A stretch of DNA of 17,094 nt, taken from NCBI GenBank assembly GCA_023336855.1, contig JAMBLK010000122.1:1-17094 (forward strand). Direction: 5' to 3'. This DNA is from Actinomycetes bacterium. GTDB taxonomy: Bacteria > Actinomycetota > Acidimicrobiia > Spongiisociales > UBA5794. The position numbers were made by a program, and so were the translations under genes. Every line of letters starts with the position of its first letter. The stretch's first letter is position 1. Of the stretch, positions 7,157 through 14,141 are shown one piece after another. A model generated the notes under the pieces. It did not search any database. It had not been told where the DNA came from and saw only the letters and a list, made by a program, of their open reading frames with translations.

Positions 7157-7202
7157 CGGATCGTTCGGAACCTCCGAGATCCAATTCAACCGAAATCGGA
7201 TC

Positions 7203-8450
7203 ATGACGTCTGAACAGATGATCTATCTCGGCATCCTCGCCGTCTGCACCGTTTCTTCCGGATTCTTCTCCGGCTCCGAGACCGCGCTTATCGGAATCTC
7301 GAAGGAACGCGTGCACCGACTCGCCACTGAGAGCAAAGCCGGCCGGCGTATCGAGCAACTCCTCTCCAATCCGGAGCGGATGCTGTCAACTTTGTTGGTC
7401 GCCAACAACGTGGTCAACGTGCTCGCGGCCGCCGTCGCCACGACGCTCTTCATCGGCCTCGTCGGAGAGACATGGGGACCGTGGCTCGCAACGGCAGTCG
7501 TCACCGCCGTGATCCTCGTGTTCGGAGAGATCACGCCGAAGACACTCGCAACCCGGTATCCCGAACGCTTCTCTCTGGCGGTTGCACCGGCGATCTGGCA
7601 GCTGTCTCGGTTCCTCGCTCCGGTGGCGGCGTTCTTCGGTGCCATTACCCGCGGTATCCTGTGGCTCCTCCGAATCCCGGTGCGTGGCAACGGGGATGCC
7701 GTGACCGATGCCGACATTCGCGCCCTTGCCGAACTCGGACACCGCGACGGCCAGATCGAGGACGTCGAACGCGAAATCATCGACGCTCTCTTCGACCTTG
7801 CCGACCGTCCGATACACGACGTGATGACCCCGCGCGTCGACATCGTCACATTGACCGTCCCGGTCTCGATCGACGAAGTGAGGGAAGCGGTCGCGTCGAC
7901 CGGCCATTCCCGGTATCCCGTAACCCGCGGAGACCTCGACGACCTTGTCGGAATCCTCTTCGTTAAGGACCTTCTCCAACGCACCGATGAGGTCTCCCCC
8001 GATCACATCGTCGAACTCCTCCACCATCCACACTTCATTCCGGAGACCGCGACGATCCTCGACACGTTGACAGAGATGCGGGAACGGAAATTCGCTCTCG
8101 CCTGCGTCGTCGACGAACACGGCGGCGTAGAAGGTGTCATCACCGCCAAGGACCTTCTCGCCGAACTCGTTGGTGAACTCCAGGACGAGTACGACCCCGG
8201 CGTGCCCTCCATCGTTCGCATCGGCCCTGCGCAATGGATCGCAGACGGACGACTTCCGATCGAAGATCTCGCGGACGAGATCGACCGACCCATGCCCGAG
8301 GGTCCCTACAGCACTGTTGCCGGCTTCTTCATGACCGTTGCAGGCCATGTGCCGCACGAAGGAGATACGTTTCGACTCGACGGTGTTCAGTTCACCGTGC
8401 TCGAGATGGATCGGAACCGGGTCGACCGAATCGATGTATCCATCGGCTGA
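7203..8450 (+). CDS. CNNM/CorC-type membrane protein with CBS pair (divalent-cation transport)
   Basis: This 415-residue inner-membrane protein has a DUF21/CNNM domain (about 1-165, several transmembrane helices, with FFSGSETAL near 21-29 and FGEITPK at 107-113). A CBS pair follows (about 205-325, MTPRVDI and VVDEHGG) and then a CorC_HlyC domain (about 335-412). Relatives such as MpfA and CorC take part in Mg2+ efflux or Co2+/Mg2+ resistance and were once called hemolysin C. The first reasonable start is the ATG at 7203; the ATG at 7218 is also possible. No Shine-Dalgarno or -10 box is obvious in the 46 bases after the receiver gene, which suggests co-transcription with it. Family is firm, the ion is inferred. 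Confidence 0.9.
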   Translation: MTSEQMIYLGILAVCTVSSGFFSGSETALIGISKERVHRLATESKAGRRIEQLLSNPERMLSTLLVANNVVNVLAAAVATTLFIGLVGETWGPWLATAVVTAVILVFGEITPKTLATRYPERFSLAVAPAIWQLSRFLAPVAAFFGAITRGILWLLRIPVRGNGDAVTDADIRALAELGHRDGQIEDVEREIIDALFDLADRPIHDVMTPRVDIVTLTVPVSIDEVREAVASTGHSRYPVTRGDLDDLVGILFVKDLLQRTDEVSPDHIVELLHHPHFIPETATILDTLTEMRERKFALACVVDEHGGVEGVITAKDLLAELVGELQDEYDPGVPSIVRIGPAQWIADGRLPIEDLADEIDRPMPEGPYSTVAGFFMTVAGHVPHEGDTFRLDGVQFTVLEMDRNRVDRIDVSIG

Positions 8451-8471
8451 GCGGCAGGACGCGAACGGGGG

Positions 8472-8477
8472 TACAAT
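8472..8477 (+). promoter_or_regulatory. -10 box of tRNA-Pro
   Basis: TACAAT lies ten bases before the tRNA 5' end and is flanked by GGGG and CCCC. The GC-rich segment between -10 and the tRNA resembles the discriminator of stringently controlled stable-RNA promoters, an analogy from E. coli. Confidence 0.5.
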
Positions 8478-8486
8478 CCCCGCATT

Positions 8487-8560
8487 CGGGACGTAGCGCA
8501 GCTTGGTAGCGCGCATCGTTCGGGACGATGAGGTCGCCGGTTCAAATCCGGCCGTCCCGA
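8487..8560 (+). tRNA. tRNA-Pro, anticodon CGG
   Basis: A complete cloverleaf folds by eye. The acceptor stem CGGGACG (8487-8493) pairs with CGTCCCG (8553-8559). The D arm has GCGC/GCGC and the anticodon stem is CATCG/CGATG. The seven-base loop TTCGGGA places CGG at 8521-8523, and the T arm is GCCGG/CCGGC with TTCAAAT. The C1-G72 first pair and the A discriminator are typical of bacterial tRNA-Pro. The tRNA decodes CCG, and CCA is not encoded. It stands between the CNNM gene and a hairpin terminator. Confidence 0.97.
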
Positions 8561-8567
8561 CTCATCG

Positions 8568-8592
8568 AGACCCCGCCCTCGTGGCGGGGTTT
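8568..8592 (+). terminator. Hairpin terminator after tRNA-Pro, possibly bidirectional
   Basis: ACCCCGCC (8570-8577) pairs perfectly with GGCGGGGT (8583-8590) around a five-base loop, and TTTCGT follows. It ends the tRNA transcript. It also lies 14 bases beyond the asd stop on the other strand, so it may stop both, although the minus-strand T tract is poor. Confidence 0.75.
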
Positions 8593-8605
8593 CGTCATTC
8601 AGGGC

Positions 8606-9637
8606 CTACCGATCGAGCAGCAGCTCGGCGAGTTGGACGGCATTCAAGGCTGCGCCCTTGCGCAAGTTGTCGGCGACAACCCAGAGGCTGATACCTCCGC
8701 TCTCCCCAACGGTCTCGCGAACACGCCCGATGAGCGCGTCGTCGATTCCCGCCGAATCCAGTGGTGTCGGCACGTGGTCATCCTCCCAGAGTTGCGTGCC
8801 GGGAGCATCCGCAAGCACGCTCTTCGCCTCTGAGAGCGAGACCGGACGGTCGAAGAACATCGTGGCGGCAATGCCATGACCGACCACCGTGGGTACCCGC
8901 ACGCAGGTGGGCTCAACGCGGATAGCGGGAGCATTCAGGATCCTTCTCGTCTCATGAACGAGCTTCCACTCCTCGTCGGTGTAGCCCTGCTCGGTGATCG
9001 ATCCAGCCATCGGGAGGACGTTGTAACCGATCGGTCGCTGATACAGATCTCCCCCGGGATCTTCCCAGCCACCGTGCTGGAGGGTCCGGCGGTCTCGCTC
9101 GAACCAGTCGTTCTCCCGTTCCAGGGTGGCGATTCCGTTCTGGCCCGAACCCGATGTCGCCTGGTACGACATGGCGACCATGCGGTCGATACCTGCCGCT
9201 CGGTGCAGCGGCCCGGCCGCCATCATCAGTGCCATCGTGGTGCAATTGGGATTCGCGACGATCCCCCGATTGTCCTCGATAGCGATGTCGTTGACCTGCG
9301 CAACGACGAGGGGCACGTCCGGGTCCCTACGAAACGCCGAAGAGTTATCGATCACGGTCGCACCCGCAGCAGCGAATCGGGGTGCGTGCTCCTTGGAGCG
9401 ACCGCCGCCCGCGGAGAAGAGGGCGACGTCGATCCCCGACGGATCGGCCTCGGCGAGATCTTCCACAGTGATCGATCCCCACGGTGTCTCAATGACGGTG
9501 CCGGCAGATCGCGAGGAAGCGAGCAGGCGGAGATTCTCGATCGGGTAGTCGCGTTCGGAGAGGATCGACTGCATCGTCTGTCCGACCACGCCCGTCGCAC
9601 CGACTACGGCAACGGAGGGCTTGGCGAATCTCTTCAT
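8606..9637 (-). CDS. asd: Aspartate-semialdehyde dehydrogenase
   Basis: This enzyme reduces aspartyl phosphate to aspartate semialdehyde with NADPH, the second step toward Lys, diaminopimelate, Thr and Met. The 343-residue protein has the nucleotide loop GATGVVG (13-19), catalytic C132 in NPNCTT, the SGSGQNG stretch (162-168), and the substrate/base pair R247 and H254 in RVPTVVGHG. All key residues are present and length is normal. The ATG at 9637 overlaps the aspartokinase stop as ATGA, and GGAG at 9645-9648 is a good ribosome site seven bases upstream. It is the second gene of a lysC-asd operon, a layout common in Actinobacteria. Confidence 0.96.
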   Translation of the reverse strand: MKRFAKPSVAVVGATGVVGQTMQSILSERDYPIENLRLLASSRSAGTVIETPWGSITVEDLAEADPSGIDVALFSAGGGRSKEHAPRFAAAGATVIDNSSAFRRDPDVPLVVAQVNDIAIEDNRGIVANPNCTTMALMMAAGPLHRAAGIDRMVAMSYQATSGSGQNGIATLERENDWFERDRRTLQHGGWEDPGGDLYQRPIGYNVLPMAGSITEQGYTDEEWKLVHETRRILNAPAIRVEPTCVRVPTVVGHGIAATMFFDRPVSLSEAKSVLADAPGTQLWEDDHVPTPLDSAGIDDALIGRVRETVGESGGISLWVVADNLRKGAALNAVQLAELLLDR

Positions 9638-10113
9638 GATCGTTCTCCGATGAGTTCTCTGTGAAGCGCCTCTATCGCTGTCTGTGTGTCCTCGCTGCGG
9701 ATGATGCAGCTGATACGAATGGTCGACGTTGAGATCATCTCGATGTTGACCCCCGACGCGGACAGGATGCCGAACATCTCGGCGGCCACGCCCGACTCCG
9801 ACTTCATGCCGGCTCCGACGACCGTGATCTTCGAGATGCCCTTGTCCAGGTCGACTCCGGTAGCCCCGATCTCACTCGCGACCCGCTCAGCGACCTCGAC
9901 GGCGGCGTCCGCGGAACTCGCAGGGACGGTGAACGAGATATCAGTGACCCCCTGACTCGAAACGTTCTGAACGATCATGTCGACGTTGACCCCGGCGGCT
10001 CCCATCGGTTCGAACACGGCCGCGGCGATTCCGGGCTGATCCGGGACGCCGTGTACGGTCAATTTCGCTCCCGAGTCGTCGTGAGCGATAGCTCGGATGA
10101 TCGGTTCTTCCAT
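9634..10113 (-). CDS. Predicted aspartokinase beta (regulatory) subunit from an internal start
   Basis: In the lysC frame, ATG at 10113 (Met246) is preceded at a five-base spacing by AAGGAGG, a near-perfect Shine-Dalgarno. Translation from here gives 159 residues containing only the two ACT domains. B. subtilis aspartokinase II and C. glutamicum LysC are known alpha2-beta2 enzymes whose beta chain starts at the equivalent place in the same gene, so this is probably functional. What is seen is the ribosome site and the domain boundary; actual production of the short chain is inferred. Confidence 0.7.
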   Translation of the reverse strand: MEEPIIRAIAHDDSGAKLTVHGVPDQPGIAAAVFEPMGAAGVNVDMIVQNVSSQGVTDISFTVPASSADAAVEVAERVASEIGATGVDLDKGISKITVVGAGMKSESGVAAEMFGILSASGVNIEMISTSTIRISCIIRSEDTQTAIEALHRELIGERS

Positions 10114-10848
10114 CGTCTCCTCCTTGACCCACGTGCCTTCTCCGTCGTGGAACGACGACCGCACGTGGATGGGAATGTTGTAGCGGATACCAAACTCGAC
10201 GCTTCTCGGCATGAGAACACCGGCACCGGCGTTGGCGAGTTCGAGCATCTCCTCAAACGTCAGCTCTTCGAGTTTCCTTGCCGCCAGCTCAACCCTGGGA
10301 TCGGCAGTAAACACGCCGTCGACATCGGTGTAGATCTCGCACAGGTCAGCGCCGAGAGATGCGGCCAAGGCGACGGCTGTCGCGTCCGATCCCCCGCGGC
10401 CGAGTGTCGTCACATCTTTGGAATCGGGGCTGACTCCCTGGAATCCGGCGACGATCGCCACCTTTCCCTCATCCAGGCTCTCCTGCACTCGGAACGCCCG
10501 TATGTCGAGAATCTCGGCCCGCCCGTGGTCGGCCGTGGTCAAGATTCCGGCCTGTGATCCCGTGAAACTGACCGCCGGCACACCGTGAGCCTCGATCGCC
10601 ATCGCAACGAGCGCCATCGAGATTCGTTCCCCTGCAGTGAGAAGCATGTCCATCTCGCGCGGGTGGGGGGTATCGGTGATCTCGGTCGCAAGATTGACCA
10701 ACGCATCAGTCGACTTCCCCATGGCCGAAACAACAACCACGACATTGTTCCCGGCACGGTATGTCTCGACCACGCGACAAGCGACCTTGCGGATCCGGTC
10801 GGCGTCGGCGAGGGACGTTCCTCCGAATTTCTGGACTACGAGTAGCAT
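9634..10848 (-). CDS. lysC: Aspartokinase (alpha subunit)
   Basis: Aspartokinase phosphorylates L-aspartate with ATP, the committed step of the aspartate family pathway. The 404-residue protein has KFGGTS (7-12), the TLGRGGSD phosphate loop (148-155), and two C-terminal ACT domains (about 262-330 and 341-404) that bind feedback amino acids, usually Lys with Thr in this class. The ATG at 10848 is chosen because MLLVVQKFGGTS matches the family start; the open frame to 10905 adds 19 unrelated residues. A TACACT box nine bases upstream implies an almost leaderless mRNA. An internal start at Met246 is likely (next entry). It is translationally coupled to asd. Confidence 0.96.
   Translation of the reverse strand: MLLVVQKFGGTSLADADRIRKVACRVVETYRAGNNVVVVVSAMGKSTDALVNLATEITDTPHPREMDMLLTAGERISMALVAMAIEAHGVPAVSFTGSQAGILTTADHGRAEILDIRAFRVQESLDEGKVAIVAGFQGVSPDSKDVTTLGRGGSDATAVALAASLGADLCEIYTDVDGVFTADPRVELAARKLEELTFEEMLELANAGAGVLMPRSVEFGIRYNIPIHVRSSFHDGEGTWVKEETMEEPIIRAIAHDDSGAKLTVHGVPDQPGIAAAVFEPMGAAGVNVDMIVQNVSSQGVTDISFTVPASSADAAVEVAERVASEIGATGVDLDKGISKITVVGAGMKSESGVAAEMFGILSASGVNIEMISTSTIRISCIIRSEDTQTAIEALHRELIGERS
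10119..10125 (-). promoter_or_regulatory. Internal Shine-Dalgarno within lysC
   Basis: Minus-strand AAGGAGG followed by AGACG and ATG. It is the strongest ribosome binding site noticed in the window although it sits inside a gene (codons for K-E-E), while the full-length lysC start has none. Confidence 0.7.
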
Positions 10849-10857
10849 ATACCGCGG

Positions 10858-10863
10858 AGTGTA
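10858..10863 (-). promoter_or_regulatory. -10 box of lysC-asd
   Basis: Minus-strand TACACT ends nine bases before the lysC ATG. The leader would be zero to three bases long, which leaves no room for a lysine riboswitch or attenuator. Confidence 0.45.
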
Positions 10864-10964
10864 GGAGGCGCCACCCGATGTGCCGCACTTCGGCCACTCC
10901 TTCATTCTGTGGGCTCACAGCCGCGTATGCGATGTCGCGAACCCTGGGTACGCGGGAGGCGGCG

Positions 10965-10970
10965 TAGCCT
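10965..10970 (+). promoter_or_regulatory. -10 box of the cyclophilin gene, leaderless
   Basis: TAGCCT, then seven bases, then ATG at 10978. The same hexamer with the same spacing recurs before the next gene at 11754. Confidence 0.6.
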
Positions 10971-10977
10971 TCTGCCG

Positions 10978-11691
10978 ATGAAACGTCTCCCCATCGTCGC
11001 AGCGACCATCGTCGCGGCCCTCGTCCTCACCGCGTGCGGTAGTTCCGAGTCGACGACCACCACCGCGGCCGAAGTACCCCTTGAGGTTGTCCCGAGCGAC
11101 TACGACCAGTTCCTGGCACAGCCGACCGCGTGTGGAGCCGTTGCACCAGAGCCGCTCACCCCAATGGAATTCGACGCTCCCGCCGACATGGGTCTCGACT
11201 CGTCAACGCCAGTTCGCGTCACCATTTCGACCTCGTGCGGCGACATCGCGATCGAACTCCAACCGGCGATCGCTCCGCAGACCGTGAACTCCTTCGTGTT
11301 CCTCGCCACCGAGGGTTACTTCGACGGCACCGTGTTCCATCGAGTCATCCCAGGCTTCGTCGCCCAGGGAGGCGACCAAACAGCGACTGGAATCGGTAGC
11401 CCCGGATACACCGTCCCCGATGAGTTCCCGCCGCCAGGCGTCGGGTACGACCGCGGCGTCCTCGCGATGGCGAACGCCGGACCGGGAACGACCGGAAGCC
11501 AATTCTTCATCGTCGTCGATGACACCCAGCTACCTCCGCAGTTCGCGATCTTCGGCCGTGTGGTGGACGGCTTCGACGTCCTCGACCGTCTTCAGGAAGT
11601 CCCCCTCGGAGTTTCGCCGACAAGCCCCGACCCCGTCGCAAGCACACCTCTCGAGACGATCTACGTGAACTCCATCACCATCGACGGGTAA
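10978..11691 (+). CDS. Cyclophilin-type peptidyl-prolyl isomerase lipoprotein
   Basis: This 237-residue lipoprotein is expected to be anchored outside the membrane and to catalyse cis-trans isomerisation of prolyl bonds in exported proteins. Residues 1-20 are a lipoprotein signal ending in the lipobox LTAC (C20), and a short Ser/Thr-rich tether follows. The cyclophilin domain (about 80-235) has the catalytic R122 in FHRVIPGF, Q130 in VAQGGD, and GSQFF (173-177). C52 and C87 could form a disulfide in the oxidising outside environment. The ATG at 10978 is set by the signal sequence and by the TAGCCT box seven bases upstream. It is divergent from lysC across 129 bases. Confidence 0.9.
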   Translation: MKRLPIVAATIVAALVLTACGSSESTTTTAAEVPLEVVPSDYDQFLAQPTACGAVAPEPLTPMEFDAPADMGLDSSTPVRVTISTSCGDIAIELQPAIAPQTVNSFVFLATEGYFDGTVFHRVIPGFVAQGGDQTATGIGSPGYTVPDEFPPPGVGYDRGVLAMANAGPGTTGSQFFIVVDDTQLPPQFAIFGRVVDGFDVLDRLQEVPLGVSPTSPDPVASTPLETIYVNSITIDG

Positions 11692-11753
11692 GCCACCGGG
11701 GAGACACTGCACCTGATCGCTGGATCTCGATTTCGGTCGGTGAGTAGGTCGGG

Positions 11754-11759
11754 TAGCCT
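11754..11759 (+). promoter_or_regulatory. -10 box of the 54-residue membrane protein gene, leaderless
   Basis: TAGCCT, then seven bases, then ATG at 11767. It is identical in hexamer and spacing to the box of the preceding cyclophilin gene. Confidence 0.6.
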
Positions 11760-11766
11760 TCGGCAC

Positions 11767-11931
11767 ATGGCAACCGACAAGCGAGACCGCCAGCGAGCGA
11801 ACCGGGCCGAGAAGCAAGCAGCCGAGGCGAAGGTCGCACGGCGTCAGCACATCTTCGCCCTCGTCAAGAAGTACGCCGGATACGCGGCGCTCATCGTCAT
11901 CGCACTTCTCATCATCACCTTCCTGACCTGA
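11767..11931 (+). CDS. Small single-pass membrane protein
   Basis: This 54-residue protein has a strongly basic, Arg/Ala/Glu-rich N-terminal helix (1-30) and one transmembrane helix (about 36-53) ending almost at the C-terminus, so it is tail-anchored with the charged part inside. I recognise no family. The N-terminal text (DKRDRQRANRAEKQ) resembles the cytoplasmic-plus-anchor end of membrane-anchored cyclophilins of related actinobacteria. That makes its place after a lipoprotein cyclophilin suggestive of a split or duplicated anchor, but this is from memory and unproven. It has its own leaderless-type promoter, and the PHP gene starts four bases after it. Confidence 0.72.
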   Translation: MATDKRDRQRANRAEKQAAEAKVARRQHIFALVKKYAGYAALIVIALLIITFLT

Positions 11932-11935
11932 CACG

Positions 11936-12775
11936 GTGGCGGTCGACCTCCACCTGCATTCGAACGCGTCCGACGGCACCGACGCTCCGGGGATCGTCGT
12001 ACAGAAGGCCGCCGCCATTCACCTCACGGCGATCGCTCTCACCGATCACGACACTCTCTTCGGGATCCCCGAGGCCCAGGCTGATGCCGCCAACCTTCCC
12101 ATCGAACTGATACCCGGCGTTGAACTCTCCGTCGATCACCACGGTGTGAAGATCCACATGCTCGCCTACTTCCTCGAACCGGGACCCGGGCCGCTCCAGG
12201 ATCGCCTCGAGATGCTCCGCGACGGACGCGGCGTCAGGAACAAGAAGATCATCGAGGCCCTCAACCAGCTCGGCTACCCGATCACGATGCAGGACGTGCA
12301 CCGGTTTGCCGCCGGAGACGCCGTCGGCCGGCCGCACATCGCCGATGCACTCGTGGCGGCCGAGATGGTTGCCGACCGCTCAGAGGCCTTCCGTGACCTG
12401 CTCGGCGACGGTGGTCCCGCGTACGCCGAGCGCGATCGCCTGACCGCGACCGAGGCAATCAACCTGACGACCGAATCCGGCGGCGTGACGTCGATCGCTC
12501 ACCCCCTGACGATCGATCCCGGCACCGTAACGCTGCGATCCATCTTCGAGGATCTGCGTGAGGTTGGGCTCTCCGGTATCGAGGCGTTCTACTCCGAGCA
12601 CCCTCCACACATTCGCACACAACTGGCCGGCGTCGCCGCCGAACTCGACCTGGTGGCTACCGGCGGATCCGACTGCCACGGCACCGGAAAGCCGGGCCTC
12701 GAGATCGGCACCGGCCACGGCGACCTCGTCGTCCCGGATTCCGCTCTCGAAGAACTCAAGGCCCGGAGGCCATAA
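11936..12775 (+). CDS. PHP-domain phosphoesterase (TrpH/YciV, RNase AM type)
   Basis: This 279-residue cytoplasmic metal-dependent phosphoesterase belongs to the family that includes E. coli RNase AM (YciV) and 3',5'-nucleoside bisphosphate phosphatases. PHP motifs are all present: H6-x-H8 with D13 (DLHLHSNASDGT), D37-H38-D39 (TDHDT), E63 (GVELS), H74, H189 (IAHP), and D246-x-H248 (GSDCHG). GRPHIADALV (131-140) is typical of this branch. The start is GTG at 11936, four bases after the previous stop with no Shine-Dalgarno, so translation is probably coupled. The family is sure; which nucleotide or RNA it acts on is not visible. Confidence 0.9.
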   Translation: MAVDLHLHSNASDGTDAPGIVVQKAAAIHLTAIALTDHDTLFGIPEAQADAANLPIELIPGVELSVDHHGVKIHMLAYFLEPGPGPLQDRLEMLRDGRGVRNKKIIEALNQLGYPITMQDVHRFAAGDAVGRPHIADALVAAEMVADRSEAFRDLLGDGGPAYAERDRLTATEAINLTTESGGVTSIAHPLTIDPGTVTLRSIFEDLREVGLSGIEAFYSEHPPHIRTQLAGVAAELDLVATGGSDCHGTGKPGLEIGTGHGDLVVPDSALEELKARRP

Positions 12776-12821
12776 CCGGTCAACAACTCGCAGTTAGCGA
12801 CCGATACACCCATCAGAGCAC

Positions 12822-12828
12822 GAAAGGG
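12822..12828 (+). promoter_or_regulatory. Shine-Dalgarno deciding the histidine kinase GTG start
   Basis: GAAAGGG lies five bases before GTG at 12834. It can pair with the UUUC end of 16S rRNA. The ten-base context CACGAAAGGG is repeated exactly before the thiolase gene. Confidence 0.6.
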
Positions 12829-12833
12829 TTCTG

Positions 12834-14132
12834 GTGATTCCACAGCTGTCGGCGAGCAGGGCGCCGATCGAATTCGGTACGGTCCGCAGTTCATTCCATG
12901 GCGTTCGCGCTCTTACAGCCGCCGTCGTCGGCGTTATTGCCGTGCTCTTCGCCGTCATCGGCTCCGCTACCTACGCGATCCCGTACGCCGTCGGTTCGTT
13001 GATAGTGTTCACCGACGCTCTCTACCGGCGAACCCGGGGAGACTCCGCCGCGCCGTCACTCCTCATCGACATCACCGTCATCGCTGCCGCGATGGTCATC
13101 GGCGGGGCATCCCCATCGGTGCAGGTCGCCGCTCTCGCCTACGGCATCGCAGGGATCTCCCTCCTCCTCCCCGCTCGCCAGACCGGGATCTTGATGATCT
13201 ATGCCCTGGCATGGGCTGCCGTCATCATGGCAATGAACGGGTCCGGTCTCATCTCAGCCGTTGATCGTGGCGCTTTCGACGGTTTTCTGACGATCGTTCT
13301 CCTCATCGACATTGCGGCATTGATGTCGGGGGCCACTCGCAACTTGCTGCGGGCACAGGACCGACAACGGAGACTCCTCGAACAGGAGCGACGGAGCGTC
13401 GAGGTCAAGAATGAGTTCGTTTCAATGGTGTCTCACGAACTCCGGACGCCGATCACCGGAATCTCGGGTTTCGCCGAGACACTGCGAGAGCACTGGCGCG
13501 ACCTACCACCGTCGGAAGTTGATGAATTCCTCACCATCCTGCGCGCAGAGTCGGACCATCTCGCGAATCTCGTCGAAGACATACTTGTCATCCCGCGACT
13601 CGATGCAGGTCAGCTCCGATTCCACCTCGAGCAGGTTGGTGTCTCGGAGATCGCCGAGTCGGTCTCCGAGATGGTTCTCGACGACTCGACGACGGCAGAG
13701 GTCGACTTGCCCGTCTATGTGAAGGTCTGGTCGGACCCGATACGACTCAGGCAGATCCTGCGAAACCTGGTGGAGAACGCTCGCAAGTACGGAGGCAACG
13801 AGCTCTACATCTACGGTGAGGAACGCCGCGAGGGAACCTACACCGTGATCGTTGCCGACAACGGTACAGGCATCCCCGGCACCGATCAGGAGCGCATCTT
13901 CGAGCACTTTGAGCAGCTCTCCAAGGGGGATGCCAGGCTCGAACAAGGAGTTGGGCTCGGTCTCCCGATCGCACGCAAGCTGGCGCGAGCCATGGGTGGG
14001 GATCTCTGGTACGAGGACCGCTTCCCGGTCGGCGCAGCGTTCTGCTTCGATCTCGACATGGTGAAGGACGTAGAGCAGACTTCCACCGCAGCTGAGGTCG
14101 AAGTCGAGGTCGAGGTTGGAGCAGACCGGTAA
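12834..14132 (+). CDS. Orphan membrane sensor histidine kinase
   Basis: This 432-residue kinase has an N-terminal membrane domain of about six hydrophobic helices (27-168) with very short outside loops, suggesting it senses a membrane or intracellular cue rather than a large external ligand. A short coiled linker (170-193) leads to the dimerisation/phospho-acceptor domain with H201 in SHELRTP. The ATPase domain follows, with N-box NLVENARKYG (311-320), DNGTGIP (342-348) and GVGLGLPIA (372-380). All catalytic parts are intact. The acidic tail alternates Glu and Val (421-428). No response regulator is adjacent; the nearest receiver is the degenerate one at 6800. The next gene's promoter overlaps the kinase stop codon. 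Confidence 0.92.
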   Translation: MIPQLSASRAPIEFGTVRSSFHGVRALTAAVVGVIAVLFAVIGSATYAIPYAVGSLIVFTDALYRRTRGDSAAPSLLIDITVIAAAMVIGGASPSVQVAALAYGIAGISLLLPARQTGILMIYALAWAAVIMAMNGSGLISAVDRGAFDGFLTIVLLIDIAALMSGATRNLLRAQDRQRRLLEQERRSVEVKNEFVSMVSHELRTPITGISGFAETLREHWRDLPPSEVDEFLTILRAESDHLANLVEDILVIPRLDAGQLRFHLEQVGVSEIAESVSEMVLDDSTTAEVDLPVYVKVWSDPIRLRQILRNLVENARKYGGNELYIYGEERREGTYTVIVADNGTGIPGTDQERIFEHFEQLSKGDARLEQGVGLGLPIARKLARAMGGDLWYEDRFPVGAAFCFDLDMVKDVEQTSTAAEVEVEVEVGADR

Positions 14133-14135
14133 CCT
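14130..14135 (+). promoter_or_regulatory. -10 box of the epimerase gene, overlapping the kinase stop codon
   Basis: TAACCT begins with the TAA stop of the histidine kinase and ends six bases before the ATG at 14142, predicting a leaderless epimerase mRNA. One triplet appears to act as both stop codon and promoter. Confidence 0.55.
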
Positions 14136-14141
14136 CACCGC

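Noticed and set aside
7154..7210. Selenocysteine read-through of the receiver TGA stop
   Set aside because: The frame stays open for only 18 codons, shows no conserved continuation, and no SECIS hairpin is evident.
7386..8516. Minus-strand open frame of 376 codons opposite the CNNM gene and into the tRNA
   Set aside because: It would overlap the tRNA and the real transporter gene, and the translation shows no recognisable fold.
10907..10920. CTGTG-N4-CACAG as a CRP-like operator between lysC and the cyclophilin gene
   Set aside because: The arms are only five bases, the spacing does not fit CRP (TGTGA-N6-TCACA), and such a short palindrome is expected by chance.
10849..10977. Lysine riboswitch or attenuator before lysC
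   Set aside because: The -10 box lies nine bases before the start codon, so there is no leader to hold one. No L-box features are visible.
11733..11753. Third heptad array near the 54-residue protein gene
   Set aside because: There are two GGTCGG-like words, but no constant seven-base period; likely chance in GC-rich sequence.
12834..14132. Two-component pair of this kinase with the receiver at 6800
   Set aside because: The genes are 6 kb apart with unrelated genes between and the receiver switch is degenerate, so no pairing can be supported.
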